Positions 8,496 to 17,333 of a stretch of DNA of 64,000 nucleotides are shown piece by piece; position 1 is the stretch's first letter, and every line of letters begins with the position of its first letter. The stretch covers positions 1,426,001 to 1,490,000 of the forward strand of contig NZ_CP031093.1 in assembly GCF_004851605.1 (NCBI RefSeq). The letters run 5' to 3'. The notes under the pieces were generated by a model, which was not told the DNA's origin, did no database searches, and saw nothing but the letters and a program-made list of their open reading frames with translations. Source of the stretch: Hydrocarboniclastica marina. Its GTDB lineage: Bacteria > Pseudomonadota > Gammaproteobacteria > Pseudomonadales > Oleiphilaceae. Made by a program: the position numbers and the translations under genes.

Positions 8496-9344
8496 CTAAC
8501 GTTCCGCAATCGCGCCTTTGCCTACTCCTTCAAAGGCCTGAACCCGTACGCGGCACTGCGGATGCACCTGCTTGATTTGTGTGGCCATGTGGTCAGCAAT
8601 CCACTCAACGGTCGAGTCTGTCGCGATCAGATACGCGCGTTTTTCCGGGACAAGAAGCTCGAAATCGCCCTGGTTGGCCTGGTAGCGAAAGCGTAAGTAG
8701 GGGATGTCATTCTCCAGGAAGCGCTCGCAGATATCTTCCTGCGTTCCTATGTAGATGTCTTGCCACTGCGATGCCCACGTCGCCTCGAGCTGGGTGTCGC
8801 GTGCATCGTCGCGAATAACCTTAAGGCGAGACCGGTGTCCGTGGGCTATCCGCTGGCAGTTGCCGAGGTGCTTTTTGAGGCCATGGACGTAATGATAGAA
8901 CGCACCTTCGATCACCTCTGGACGTAGCGTTAGCTCCACATCTTCAACGTTACCCGGCAATACGCCTTTGATCGCAGCAATAAGCACAGGCCCCAGCGTG
9001 TCTGCATTGATGGCTGTTCCTGGCACCGGGCAGAGGGCTGTGCGGGGAGAGTAATGTTCAATACGCGAGCCGTCGTCCAGTTGCCAGTGAAGTGTTACCT
9101 GGGCGGCATCAATCACGTGCAGATTGGGTGCATCAGTTGGGTAAGCCAGGCAGTGGTCGACAGTCTCGTCAATGATTTGCTTAATGATCTTCTTGACGGA
9201 ACTGAAGTCAAACACCATGCCTTGCTCGTCGAGCTCACCGGCCAGCTCGACGTCAACAATCCAGCTTTCACCCACCAAGCCGCGACGGGGGTGGAGAAAG
9301 GCAAAGTCGATGACAGTCAGGTTCTCGACAAAAAGTCGGTTCAT
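8496..9344 (-). CDS. Tandem 6-carboxytetrahydropterin synthase (QueD)-like protein
   Basis: This protein of 282 residues is about twice the usual QueD/PTPS length and reads as two T-fold units in tandem. The first half has the hallmark GMVFDFSSVKKIIKQ (residues 42-56) and VDHCLAYPTD (H64), which correspond to the QueD 'DF..LK' and 'DH..LN' motifs, but its putative zinc site is not recognisable (FAFLHPRRGLVGESW). The second half has a zinc-type site AFYHYVHGLKKHLGNCQRIAHGH (H154, C163, H168, H170) but lacks the DF/DH motif. The catalytic elements therefore seem divided between the halves. Two-domain proteins of this type occur in pseudomonads and relatives. Whether it makes carboxytetrahydropterin for queuosine, or another pterin, cannot be told. 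It stands alone, transcribed toward the tRNAs. Confidence 0.75.
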   Translation of the reverse strand: MNRLFVENLTVIDFAFLHPRRGLVGESWIVDVELAGELDEQGMVFDFSSVKKIIKQIIDETVDHCLAYPTDAPNLHVIDAAQVTLHWQLDDGSRIEHYSPRTALCPVPGTAINADTLGPVLIAAIKGVLPGNVEDVELTLRPEVIEGAFYHYVHGLKKHLGNCQRIAHGHRSRLKVIRDDARDTQLEATWASQWQDIYIGTQEDICERFLENDIPYLRFRYQANQGDFELLVPEKRAYLIATDSTVEWIADHMATQIKQVHPQCRVRVQAFEGVGKGAIAER

Positions 9345-9598
9345 GGTTGCAGTGCACTCTGGGTAATGTGAGGGCGCGATTCTAGCAAAGACTGGCTTTG
9401 AGGCGTACCACGGATGCCTGCCGGGGCTGGCACGGCAAAGCTACTGCTGAGGACTGTGGTCGGAGGCGGATCGCTGGAGCCGGACTAGGGCGGCTCCGCC
9501 TGAAAGTGTAGGTCGGGTTTGCGGAGTACTGAGTGGGATACACGCTTCAATTGTTCGCCGACCCCGCCAGGACGGGGCCACATGCATACAATGCCTGA

Positions 9599-10681
9599 TC
9601 AGAAGCCGCCTGCAATCCAGGCCAGCCCCAGGGAGAACAGGCCGAGGCTAATAGCCAGTCCTATCGTATAAGCCCGCCCGGTTGAGGAGCGCTGCTTTCG
9701 CAGGTAAACGTCGATCGTGTTCTGGGCTATCTCTTGCGCGGTTTCACGCGAGATGTCGTGAGCCTGCTGCGCAGCCTCGGACTGCAAGGTCTGCCAGAAC
9801 TCTGTATCGATCATCTGTACTGACGTGATGTGGTCCTTGAGTTCGTCGAGCTGCTCGCGGGTAAAGTTCTGTCCGCCGCCGGCCCCTGCCAAGCCTTTCC
9901 GCAGGTCAGCCAGGCGCTCGCTCAGAGTCTGGTTGAGTTCTTTGCCCAGGTCTTCTTTGAAATCTTCCAGGCGGCTATTCAGGGCAGCACGGAAGCTGTC
10001 CAGCTCTTGTGCGGTGTTCTGCTCACTCTTGCGGGAAGATTCGTCGACGATGCGTTTGACGTGATCGTACTGCTCGTCGAAGAGGCTGCTCAAAAGCTCA
10101 TGCAGGCGGTTATTGATGTGGGTTTTGACCGCCGAACGCGCGATCTGTTCAAGCAGACCGGAGGTCAGCGGAACCAGATCGGCCTGTGAAGTTCCGTAGT
10201 TTCCGGAGTTCATCTGTACTTTAGCCTGAACATCCATCAATTCTTCAGCGGGATCTTCCTGCTCGGTAAACTCCAGATCAGGTGGCTCGGGCAAGGTACC
10301 GTTGCGTATGTCGTCGCTCAACTTGCTCAGGATCAGGTCAAGACCATCGTTCTGTGGCGGCTTGTTCAGTATGTGGTAAACACCGTAATTCTTGGCTTCA
10401 GCGGTAAAGTCGTCAGACTTTTTAGAGGTGCACATAACGACAGGGATGCTGGCCGTGTCGGGGTTACGCTTGATGGCCTTGGTCGCTTCCACGCCATTCA
10501 TGCCCGGCATGAGATGGTCCATGAAGATTACGTCGGGGCGTTCATTGCTGTTGAGGTAATCCAGCGCTTCTTCGGCAGAGCCAGCCATGTTGACCTGCAT
10601 GTCTCGGTTCTCCAGCAGTTTGCTGAGGGCAAACCGGGCAACCTTCGAATCGTCAACTAACAGCGCATTCTTGATTTCCAT
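9599..10681 (-). CDS. Response regulator with coiled coil and C-terminal membrane anchor
   Basis: A protein of 360 residues. Residues 1-120 form a complete REC domain: acidic pair D10/D11, phosphoacceptor D55 in [14 protein letters not shown]85 in VVMCTS and K107 in LNKPP. A linker rich in Asp, Glu and Pro follows, then a long helical part (about 180-335) rich in Gln, Glu, Arg and Leu that looks like a coiled coil. A hydrophobic segment, residues about 338-358, ends the protein, so it appears tail-anchored in the inner membrane with REC in the cytosol. No DNA-binding, GGDEF or other known output domain is visible and no kinase is adjacent. It starts 36 bp after the stop of the PEGA/MORN gene, so the two likely form one operon. 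A role in envelope or cell-pole organisation is only a guess. Confidence 0.75.
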   Translation of the reverse strand: MEIKNALLVDDSKVARFALSKLLENRDMQVNMAGSAEEALDYLNSNERPDVIFMDHLMPGMNGVEATKAIKRNPDTASIPVVMCTSKKSDDFTAEAKNYGVYHILNKPPQNDGLDLILSKLSDDIRNGTLPEPPDLEFTEQEDPAEELMDVQAKVQMNSGNYGTSQADLVPLTSGLLEQIARSAVKTHINNRLHELLSSLFDEQYDHVKRIVDESSRKSEQNTAQELDSFRAALNSRLEDFKEDLGKELNQTLSERLADLRKGLAGAGGGQNFTREQLDELKDHITSVQMIDTEFWQTLQSEAAQQAHDISRETAQEIAQNTIDVYLRKQRSSTGRAYTIGLAISLGLFSLGLAWIAGGF

Positions 10682-10717
10682 TCTAAAACCTCAACTTGTT
10701 CATCATCCGACCCAGGA

Positions 10718-12112
10718 TTACCAACCGGGCATGGGTGGGCACTGGGTGGCCCGATAGCTGTTTTCTCGGTAACACACGCCGGGCTCGCTGGAGCGTGCGG
10801 TGAAGACCTCGCCCTCGGCTGTCGTAAGGCGAACTTGCCCGTAGGGCTCGCCGTAACGGAAATTGGCGGTTATACGGCTGCCGTTCGGGTTGAGCAAATC
10901 GCCCGCTCCGTGATATTTGCCTTCCATGAAATTACCCTCGTACTTCTTGCCGTCCGAGAGAATCAGCACGCCTTTACCGTGGAATAAACCGTCCGCGAAC
11001 CCGCCCTCGTAGTGGCGGCCGTCCGGGTAGGTCAGGGTGCCTTCACCGTGATACTGGCCGTTGCGGAACCCGCCGACGTAGAGCATCCCGTCCGCTGCGG
11101 TCAAGGTGCCGCGGCCATTCAGCGAGCCGCGCGCCCAGCTGCCGGTAAAAATGTCTCCAGCGTCAGTCGTCAGCGTTCCCTCTCCACTATAGGCGCCATT
11201 GGCGAAACCGCCGGAGTATATGTCGCCGTTCGGGAGCCTGAGGGTACCCCGGCCGTCAGGTTGACCGTTTACCCAGTCACCGTCATACCGACGCCCGTCC
11301 GGAAACTCTGCCCGTCCCTGGCCATGGAATACGCCGTCGCGGAACTCTCCGGTGTAGGTCAGGCCGGTCTCGTCTTCGTATGTGCCTTCTCCTGTCTTGA
11401 GTCCGCCGCGCCATGTCCCGTCGCGGTACTGAACTGTGGTGAAGGCTTCAAGTTCGGCAAAAATACGCTGTTCGTCGCCCGCCTCCAGGCTGACTGTCTG
11501 CTGCCAGCGCCGATGACCGTCCTTATTGACGACGATCTGGTATTTACCAGGTTCAAGTTCAAGGTTCAGGCGGGTCGAGCCGTACTCCCGGCCATTTATC
11601 GTTACCGAATCATTATAAACGTTGGAGCGAACTACCAGTGACGCCGTCGTAGGTTCTGGTGCCGCTTCAGGGCGAGGCTCAATAGGAAGTATCTCAAGCT
11701 CCTCTGCAAGCTGGGCGGGTGGCGGGTCGAGCTCTACATCGATAACGTCGGGCTTGACTGGCTCAACTGATTGAGCAGGTGGTTGGTTTTCCGGTTGCTG
11801 CACTTCCGGCTGGTGAACCTCGGCTGTAACGCTCTCGTTTACCGGCGGAGCCTGATCTTCAAAGGGCCCAGGAGCAGCGTTGTCGCTTTGTGGCTGAACC
11901 GCTGCGACGGAAGGCTCTTCTGTCTCTGCTGCAGCAACAGCGGCCTCTGTTGCAGCTTCACTGGAGCCGCGTAACGACTGTACCCAGGATTCTACCGTAG
12001 TGGCGAACTGGAGCCGCTCCGACGAGCCGGTCTGCAGGCTTGAGAAGCCTGCTGCGACAAGAAGCATCAGGACAAGCGCATTCGCAAAAAGCAGTGGTCT
12101 GAAATCGACCAT
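10718..12112 (-). CDS. Membrane-anchored PEGA and MORN-repeat protein
   Basis: A protein of 464 residues with a clear order. An N-terminal hydrophobic helix (about 7-25) serves as a membrane anchor or uncleaved signal. Residues about 50-155 are a low-complexity Pro/Glu/Ala linker. A PEGA-like beta domain spans 157-222 (VNKDGHRRWQQTVSLEAGD). Eight or nine MORN repeats of 23 residues cover about 229-440, each of the form Y-x-G-x-(F/W)-x-x-G-x-x-x-G-x-G followed by a short turn with (D/N)G; the last is degenerate. The tail contains two cysteines. MORN sheets bind lipids or proteins in other systems and PEGA domains are often extracytoplasmic, so a periplasmic scaffold is the simplest reading. 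It precedes the response regulator in an apparent operon. No specific function is known to me. Confidence 0.8.
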   Translation of the reverse strand: MVDFRPLLFANALVLMLLVAAGFSSLQTGSSERLQFATTVESWVQSLRGSSEAATEAAVAAAETEEPSVAAVQPQSDNAAPGPFEDQAPPVNESVTAEVHQPEVQQPENQPPAQSVEPVKPDVIDVELDPPPAQLAEELEILPIEPRPEAAPEPTTASLVVRSNVYNDSVTINGREYGSTRLNLELEPGKYQIVVNKDGHRRWQQTVSLEAGDEQRIFAELEAFTTVQYRDGTWRGGLKTGEGTYEDETGLTYTGEFRDGVFHGQGRAEFPDGRRYDGDWVNGQPDGRGTLRLPNGDIYSGGFANGAYSGEGTLTTDAGDIFTGSWARGSLNGRGTLTAADGMLYVGGFRNGQYHGEGTLTYPDGRHYEGGFADGLFHGKGVLILSDGKKYEGNFMEGKYHGAGDLLNPNGSRITANFRYGEPYGQVRLTTAEGEVFTARSSEPGVCYRENSYRATQCPPMPGW

Positions 12113-12216
12113 TTAATAGCACCTCAACATCGTCAGGTCAGGACTGTGGGAATGGGAAACCGGAATATGCAACGTCTGGGCGCCAGGGTGGCGTCGACTC
12201 CGTCGTAGGAGTACTG

Positions 12217-12237
12217 ACCTTTTCAACCTTGAAAGGT
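12217..12237. repeat. Inverted repeat upstream of the MORN gene
   Basis: ACCTTTTCAA and TTGAAAGGT form a near-perfect inverted repeat with a 2-nt centre, about 105-125 bp upstream of the MORN gene ATG and about 75 bp after the stop of the 12310-12894 gene. It could be an operator for the MORN/response-regulator operon or a weak terminator for the upstream gene. No T-run follows on the minus strand, which favours an operator, but support is slight. Confidence 0.35.
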
Positions 12238-12309
12238 TAGCGTCTAGAAGGCGGCAATGTAATAAAAACTGCGCCAGTGTATGCATATTGCAAGACGCTT
12301 CACACTTTG

Positions 12310-12894
12310 TCAGGAACTGGTTTGCGCCCGATTTGCCGTTTTTGGCTCCTGCTGCCCAGGCGCCCTCTGTCCCTCTTCTCCCGCAGTTTGTGCTGGCTGC
12401 CCCATCTGAACCTGTTCCCAGGCTCTCATGTGTACTTCGGCTTCATATTCATAGGGTGATTTGAATGGTGTCAGGACGAAGTCAAATACGGCAAAGATGA
12501 AGCCGACCGAAAGCCAGGCGATAGCCACTGTTTCGAGCGTGGAAGCCTGCGCCTGAGGAGATGCAGTAACGAACGCCTGTAACGGAGGCAGTATGTCCTG
12601 CACCATCGCAACTGGATTGAAGCGGGCGACCACCAGGGGCAGCCAGAAACCCAGAAAGAGCGGAAAGAAGCCGAACGACCAGAGCAGGCGGCGCAAGAGA
12701 TAGATCAGGCCGGCCTTGAAGTAGCGGCCACGCAGTTCGGGGATATTCCGTATGCTCTGCAGATACCGTTTGCGCTCTATCCAATAGGCCTCTAGCTCAG
12801 GATGTGCCTGGGCTGAAGGGCTATCGACGTGCCCTCGGGCGAGTGTGCTGCTTTCAGGCGGTGCAGTAGTCGGGGACACTGGATCAGTCATCAT
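12310..12894 (-). CDS. Unknown membrane protein with two predicted helices
   Basis: A protein of 194 residues I do not recognise. An N-terminal Pro/Ser/Thr-rich tail (1-35) precedes a charged segment with YWIERKRYLQSIRN. Two hydrophobic segments follow, about 69-91 (FFPLFLGFWLPLVVA) and 119-142 (AIAWLSVGFIFAVFDFVLTP). The C-terminal tail is Gln/Gly/Ala-rich and probably disordered. Positive charges before the first helix and acidic EYEAEVH after the second suggest both ends lie in the cytosol. It is transcribed in the same direction as the MORN/response-regulator pair 197 bp downstream, so it might belong to the same regulon. The aromatic, well-ordered core makes a real gene more likely than a chance frame. 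Confidence 0.6.
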   Translation of the reverse strand: MMTDPVSPTTAPPESSTLARGHVDSPSAQAHPELEAYWIERKRYLQSIRNIPELRGRYFKAGLIYLLRRLLWSFGFFPLFLGFWLPLVVARFNPVAMVQDILPPLQAFVTASPQAQASTLETVAIAWLSVGFIFAVFDFVLTPFKSPYEYEAEVHMRAWEQVQMGQPAQTAGEEGQRAPGQQEPKTANRAQTSS

Positions 12895-13248
12895 CGAGGT
12901 CGGCGAAGTTCGTCCTGAGGGCGGCGGGCAAAATTTGAGGCCCCAGCCGTTTTTAATTTATGAGCGTGGGATGTTCGCGCAATATCGAAAACTCTGCCGA
13001 GAGACAAGCGCGACATCACAGTTTATTCCCGGTATCAGTAGCATAGCAGTGTTTCTTCTTTTCAGTGCGAGGTCGCCGGATTCGGCCCCTGACAGGCGGC
13101 TCAAAAAGTAAGTATAGTGGCTGCAGACCAACAGCGGCGAGAACTGTCCGGATGCCGCCCTGGCTGAAGCTCTGCCGCTATCTGACTGAGCTTCTGCTGG
13201 TGCCTTTATCTTGAAGTCTCGCTCAAGAACTTTGCCAATGGATGATCT
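12895..13248. other. Non-coding gap between divergent genes
   Basis: These 354 bp separate the divergent starts of the unknown membrane protein and the M16 peptidase. No RNA gene or convincing short frame was seen; the longest minus-strand frame here runs into the peptidase and lacks family resemblance. Promoters for both genes must lie here, but none stands out by eye. Confidence 0.5.
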
Positions 13249-16173
13249 ATGCCAGCGAATAATACCGCCGCGACGCACCCCGCCTTTACCAAAATACGCA
13301 GCCACAAAATAGCGAACCTTCACCTGACGCTTGAGGAGTATGAGCACGCGGCGACGGGGGCCCGGCATATCCATATGGCTGCGGACAATGATGAGAATGT
13401 CTTCCTGGTGGCCCTGCGGACTTTCCCGATGGATTCAACCGGTGTTGCCCACATTCTTGAGCATACGGCGCTCTGTGGGAGTGAGCGTTACCCGGTCCGG
13501 GATCCTTTCTTCATGATGATCCGCCGGTCGTTGCATACCTTCATGAATGCGTTCACCAGCAGCGACTGGACGGCATACCCGTTCGCCAGCAAGAACCGCA
13601 AGGATTTTGACAACCTGCTGTCGGTTTACCTCGATTGCGTGTTTTTTTCCAAACTCGATCCACTCGATTTTGCTCAGGAAGGCCACCGCCTGGAATTTTC
13701 CGAGCCCTCAGACACGGCTACACCGCTGGTGTACCGGGGCGTGGTCTATAACGAGATGAAAGGGGCGATGAGCTCCCCGGTTTCCCAGCTTTGGCAGACA
13801 CTGTCAAAGCATCTCTTCCCAACCACCACCTACCATTACAACAGCGGCGGTGAGCCAGACCACATAGTCGACTTGCGCTATGACGACCTGCTCGCCTTCT
13901 ATCGCCGTCACTACCATCCAAGCAACGCTGTGTTCGCAACCTACGGCAACATTCCCGCGAGCGAGCACCAGGCGCGCTTCGAGAACGAGGTGTTAAGTCG
14001 GTTTGAACACCAGGCCATGTCATTGCCAGTCTTCGACGAAAAGCGCTATTTCGCCCCCGTTAAGGTCCAGGAACACTATGGCCTGGGCGAAGATGAGGAT
14101 ACCTCGGGTAAAAGCCACATCGTCATGGGCTGGTTGCTGGGACACAGTTTTGACCTGGAGCAGAACCTCGAGGCGGAACTGCTGGCGAGCGTGCTGCTGG
14201 AGAACAGTGCGTCCCCCCTCCAGCGGGCGCTGGAGCAGACGGAACTTGGGCACGCACCGTCGCCACTCTGTGGGCTTGAAGACAGCAATCGGGAAATGAC
14301 CTTCGTCTGCGGTATCGAGGGCGCCGAGCCGGAGCGCGTTGCAGAGCTTGAGCAGCTGGTGCTTGGCGTAATTGAGCAGGTCGTGTCTGAGGGAGTCAGC
14401 CAGGATCGGCTGGAAGCGATTCTTCATCAGCTGGAGCTGCAGCAGCGGGAGATTGCAGGGGACAGCTTCCCCTATGGGCTCCAACTGATCATGTCAGCTT
14501 TGACGCCACTGATTCACGGCGGCGACCCTGCCGGGCTACTGGATCTGGACCCCGTGCTGGTGCGGCTGCGCGAACGGATCAAGGACCCGGAATACATTCC
14601 TGGCCTGGCGAAAAGACTGCTGCTGGACAACCCGCACCGGGTCACCCTGACACTGGCGCCGGATACCCAGCTAGACGGGCGCCGTCAACGTGCGATCGAG
14701 CAGGCTTTGGCCGAGCGCAAAGCAGCGATGACTGAGCAGGAGGCCGCCAGCCTGGTGGCGCAGGCCAAGGCACTGGAGGAGCGGCAGACGCGCGTCGATG
14801 ACGATTCGATCCTGCCGAAGGTCGGGATTGAAGATGTGCCAACCGAAACAGCGGACCCCGAGGCTGAAGTCGCCAGTGACTTCCCGGCAACGCTCTATCG
14901 CCAGGGCACCAATGGGCTGGTCTACCAGCAGATTGTGGTGCCCCTGCCTGCGCTGAGCGAAGACGAGTTGGCGCTGCTGCCGCTCTATGTCCAGTCAGTG
15001 TCGGAGATGGGCTGTGGCGACCTGGATTATCTGCAGATGCAGGATCGCATGTCAGCGGAATCAGGTGGTGTGAGTGCTTCCTTCAGCGCTCGTGGAAAAG
15101 TTGATGATCTGCAGGCGACCTCGGGCTATTTTGTTCTGAGCGGAAAAGCGTTGGCACGCAACCGCGACAGGCTTGTGCATTTGCTCCACGATATTTATCG
15201 GGATGTGCGCTTCGACGAGTTGGAGCGCTTGCGCGAGTTGGTGGCTCAAACCCGGGCCCGGCGGGAGCAGTCGATAACAGGATCCGGTCATGCCCTGGCG
15301 ATGGGCGCCGCCTCTCAGGGCGCCAGCCCTGTGGCAAATCTGACGTTCAAGCTGGGCGGACTACAGGGAATAAGAACCACCAAACAACTGGATGATCGTC
15401 TACGCGCTGGGGAAGGCCTGTCTGAGCTGGGGCAGGCGCTTGGCGGGCTTCATCGCAAGCTCACGTCTCAGCCACGACAGTTTCTGATAATCGGCGAGGA
15501 TGACCAGGTACAGGACATCCTGAACAACACTAAGCTGGTCTGGGGAGACGCCGGGCCCAAGGCGGGCGAGACTTTTACCCTGCCGGCTGTAAGCGAGAAC
15601 GTGAACCAGGCGTGGCTCACGTCCACTCAGGTGAATTTCTGTGCCCGGGCCTACCCGACGGTACCTAGCGACCACCCTGATGCGCCCATACTGACGGTGC
15701 TCGGTGGCTTCCTGCGGAACGGGTTTCTGCACAGGGCCATCCGAGAACAAGGCGGTGCCTATGGCGGCGGCGCAGGGCAGGACAGCACTGCCGGCGCGTT
15801 CCGGTTCTTCTCGTACCGTGACCCACGCCTTGAGGAGACCCTCGATGATTTCGATGCTTCTCTGAACTGGCTACGTGAGTCAAGCCATGACTACCAGGCA
15901 CTTGAAGAGGCTATCCTCGGGGTAATAGGCCAGATCGACAAGCCGCACTCTCCTGCCGGTGAGGCGCGTTTCGCTTTCCACAGCAATCTCTTTGGCCGCA
16001 CGCCCGAGCAGCGTCGGCTGTTCCGTGAACGGGTTCTGGCAGTCACAGTGGAGGATATGCTGGGCGCCGCGGAGCGTTGGCTAAAGCCCGAAAACGCCAG
16101 TACAGCGGTTATTGCCAGCCCCGGTTCGAAAGCGGCTTTGCAATCGCGGGGGATGAGCATTCACGAAATCTGA
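13249..16173 (+). CDS. M16C family zinc metallopeptidase (presequence-protease type)
   Basis: A protein of 974 residues, the length of M16C enzymes such as mitochondrial PreP and bacterial relatives, which fold as two halves around a closed chamber and degrade unstructured peptides. The inverted zinc motif H68-I-L-E71-H72 lies in GVAHILEHTALCGSERYPVRDPFF, and the GS-R--VRDPFF continuation is characteristic of M16C. The downstream Glu ligand is expected in the YRGVVYNEMKGAMSSP segment (NEMKG is conserved). The C-terminal half contains the paired fold, with REQGGAYGGGA, a typical substrate-binding loop. No signal peptide is visible, so a cytosolic site is likely. The ATG is preceded only by a weak Shine-Dalgarno. 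It converges with ppsR, with 50 bp between stops. Confidence 0.9.
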   Translation: MPANNTAATHPAFTKIRSHKIANLHLTLEEYEHAATGARHIHMAADNDENVFLVALRTFPMDSTGVAHILEHTALCGSERYPVRDPFFMMIRRSLHTFMNAFTSSDWTAYPFASKNRKDFDNLLSVYLDCVFFSKLDPLDFAQEGHRLEFSEPSDTATPLVYRGVVYNEMKGAMSSPVSQLWQTLSKHLFPTTTYHYNSGGEPDHIVDLRYDDLLAFYRRHYHPSNAVFATYGNIPASEHQARFENEVLSRFEHQAMSLPVFDEKRYFAPVKVQEHYGLGEDEDTSGKSHIVMGWLLGHSFDLEQNLEAELLASVLLENSASPLQRALEQTELGHAPSPLCGLEDSNREMTFVCGIEGAEPERVAELEQLVLGVIEQVVSEGVSQDRLEAILHQLELQQREIAGDSFPYGLQLIMSALTPLIHGGDPAGLLDLDPVLVRLRERIKDPEYIPGLAKRLLLDNPHRVTLTLAPDTQLDGRRQRAIEQALAERKAAMTEQEAASLVAQAKALEERQTRVDDDSILPKVGIEDVPTETADPEAEVASDFPATLYRQGTNGLVYQQIVVPLPALSEDELALLPLYVQSVSEMGCGDLDYLQMQDRMSAESGGVSASFSARGKVDDLQATSGYFVLSGKALARNRDRLVHLLHDIYRDVRFDELERLRELVAQTRARREQSITGSGHALAMGAASQGASPVANLTFKLGGLQGIRTTKQLDDRLRAGEGLSELGQALGGLHRKLTSQPRQFLIIGEDDQVQDILNNTKLVWGDAGPKAGETFTLPAVSENVNQAWLTSTQVNFCARAYPTVPSDHPDAPILTVLGGFLRNGFLHRAIREQGGAYGGGAGQDSTAGAFRFFSYRDPRLEETLDDFDASLNWLRESSHDYQALEEAILGVIGQIDKPHSPAGEARFAFHSNLFGRTPEQRRLFRERVLAVTVEDMLGAAERWLKPENASTAVIASPGSKAALQSRGMSIHEI

Positions 16174-16223
16174 ACACGGTCGTTCAGCAGAAAGGGCGCC
16201 GCTGTTCGTCTGTAGCTCATCAG

Positions 16224-17045
16224 CTAACGGGCATGGCGCTCAATTCCAGTCTCGACCATGATTCGGGTTGAAATTTCCTCGACGGAATACGCTGTAGTGT
16301 TGAGGTATGGCACGCGCTCGCGGCGGTACATCAGCTCAACTTCCTCGATCTCTTCCCGGCATTGCTTGAGCGAGGAGTAGCGAGAGTTGGGCCTGCGCTC
16401 GTTGCGGATAATCGACAGGCGTTCCGGATCGATGGTCAGCCCGAAAAGTTTGGAGCGGTGTTCGCGTAACGCAGCGGGGAGTTTCTGGTCGCTGATGTCT
16501 TCCTCTGTGATCGGGTAATTAGCAGCTTTCAAACCGAAATGCAGGGCGAGATAGAGGCAGGTGGGCGTTTTGCCGCTACGTGAGGCGCCGATCAGGATCA
16601 GGTCGGCGTCGTCATAGTGCCGTGTCCGGGCGCCGTCATCATTGTCGAGGGCAAAATTGACAGCATGAATACGTCGCTCGTATGAACGGTCATTCACGAT
16701 GGAGTGAGATTTGCCTACCGTGTAGGAAGAGTTCGAGCCCATCTCTTTCTCAAGCGGGTCAAGAAACGTCTCGAAGATATCGATCATAAAGCCATCGACA
16801 TCACTGACCAGTTCGCGTATTTCGCGGTTCACGATCGTGTCGAAAATTATCGGCCTGAGGCCGTCGCGTTTGGCAACGTCGTTGATGCGTTTAACCACTG
16901 ATCGAGCTTTTTCAGGCGTGTCGATGTAAGGCACTGTGAATTTATCAAATTCGACGTTCTCGAACTGGGCAAGAAGACTCTGGCCAAGGGCTTCAGCCGT
17001 GATACCTGTTCCGTCAGAGATAAAAAATGCCGTGCGTTTGATCAT
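16224..17045 (-). CDS. ppsR: PEP synthase regulatory protein (kinase/pyrophosphorylase)
   Basis: A DUF299 protein that phosphorylates PEP synthase on a threonine using ADP, inactivating it, and removes the phosphate by phosphorolysis. The start is taken at the internal ATG giving [14 protein letters not shown], where the family begins, with GAGAGT upstream; a longer frame begins 17 codons earlier but adds sequence foreign to the family. Length is 273. The P-loop-like GASRSGKT lies at residues 153-160, and the family segments SDGTGITAE and NYPITEED are present. It is divergent from ppsA across 288 bp, the standard arrangement, and that pairing distinguishes it from the PPDK-regulating homologue. 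Confidence 0.94.
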   Translation of the reverse strand: MIKRTAFFISDGTGITAEALGQSLLAQFENVEFDKFTVPYIDTPEKARSVVKRINDVAKRDGLRPIIFDTIVNREIRELVSDVDGFMIDIFETFLDPLEKEMGSNSSYTVGKSHSIVNDRSYERRIHAVNFALDNDDGARTRHYDDADLILIGASRSGKTPTCLYLALHFGLKAANYPITEEDISDQKLPAALREHRSKLFGLTIDPERLSIIRNERRPNSRYSSLKQCREEIEEVELMYRRERVPYLNTTAYSVEEISTRIMVETGIERHAR

Positions 17046-17333
17046 CGATTGGGACTCTCGGCAGTGCATGAATTGAGAATAAGTATGTCGTACCATTGGC
17101 CAATTCGCCAGAAAGCTGGCGCCGGACCATCGCGGTTTCTTCCAGGCCCGACCCGACTTGGCTGGCTATTTGACCGGCTGTTTCGAACGCTGCTGCCGGA
17201 AAGTATCGGGCTCAGCCGCTGATACGTCGTATAGGCATTTTTAGGCAATCCGCCGGTGTTACAGTATGATATCCGGCACTAACCAGGCGGCCTCGCTGCC
17301 ACGCAGAGACTCTATTTACAGGGGAGACAGGCT

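Noticed and set aside
12958-13374. A 138-codon minus-strand frame in the gap before the M16 peptidase
   Set aside because: It overlaps the peptidase start by 126 bp and shows no domain. The gap is better read as a divergent promoter region.
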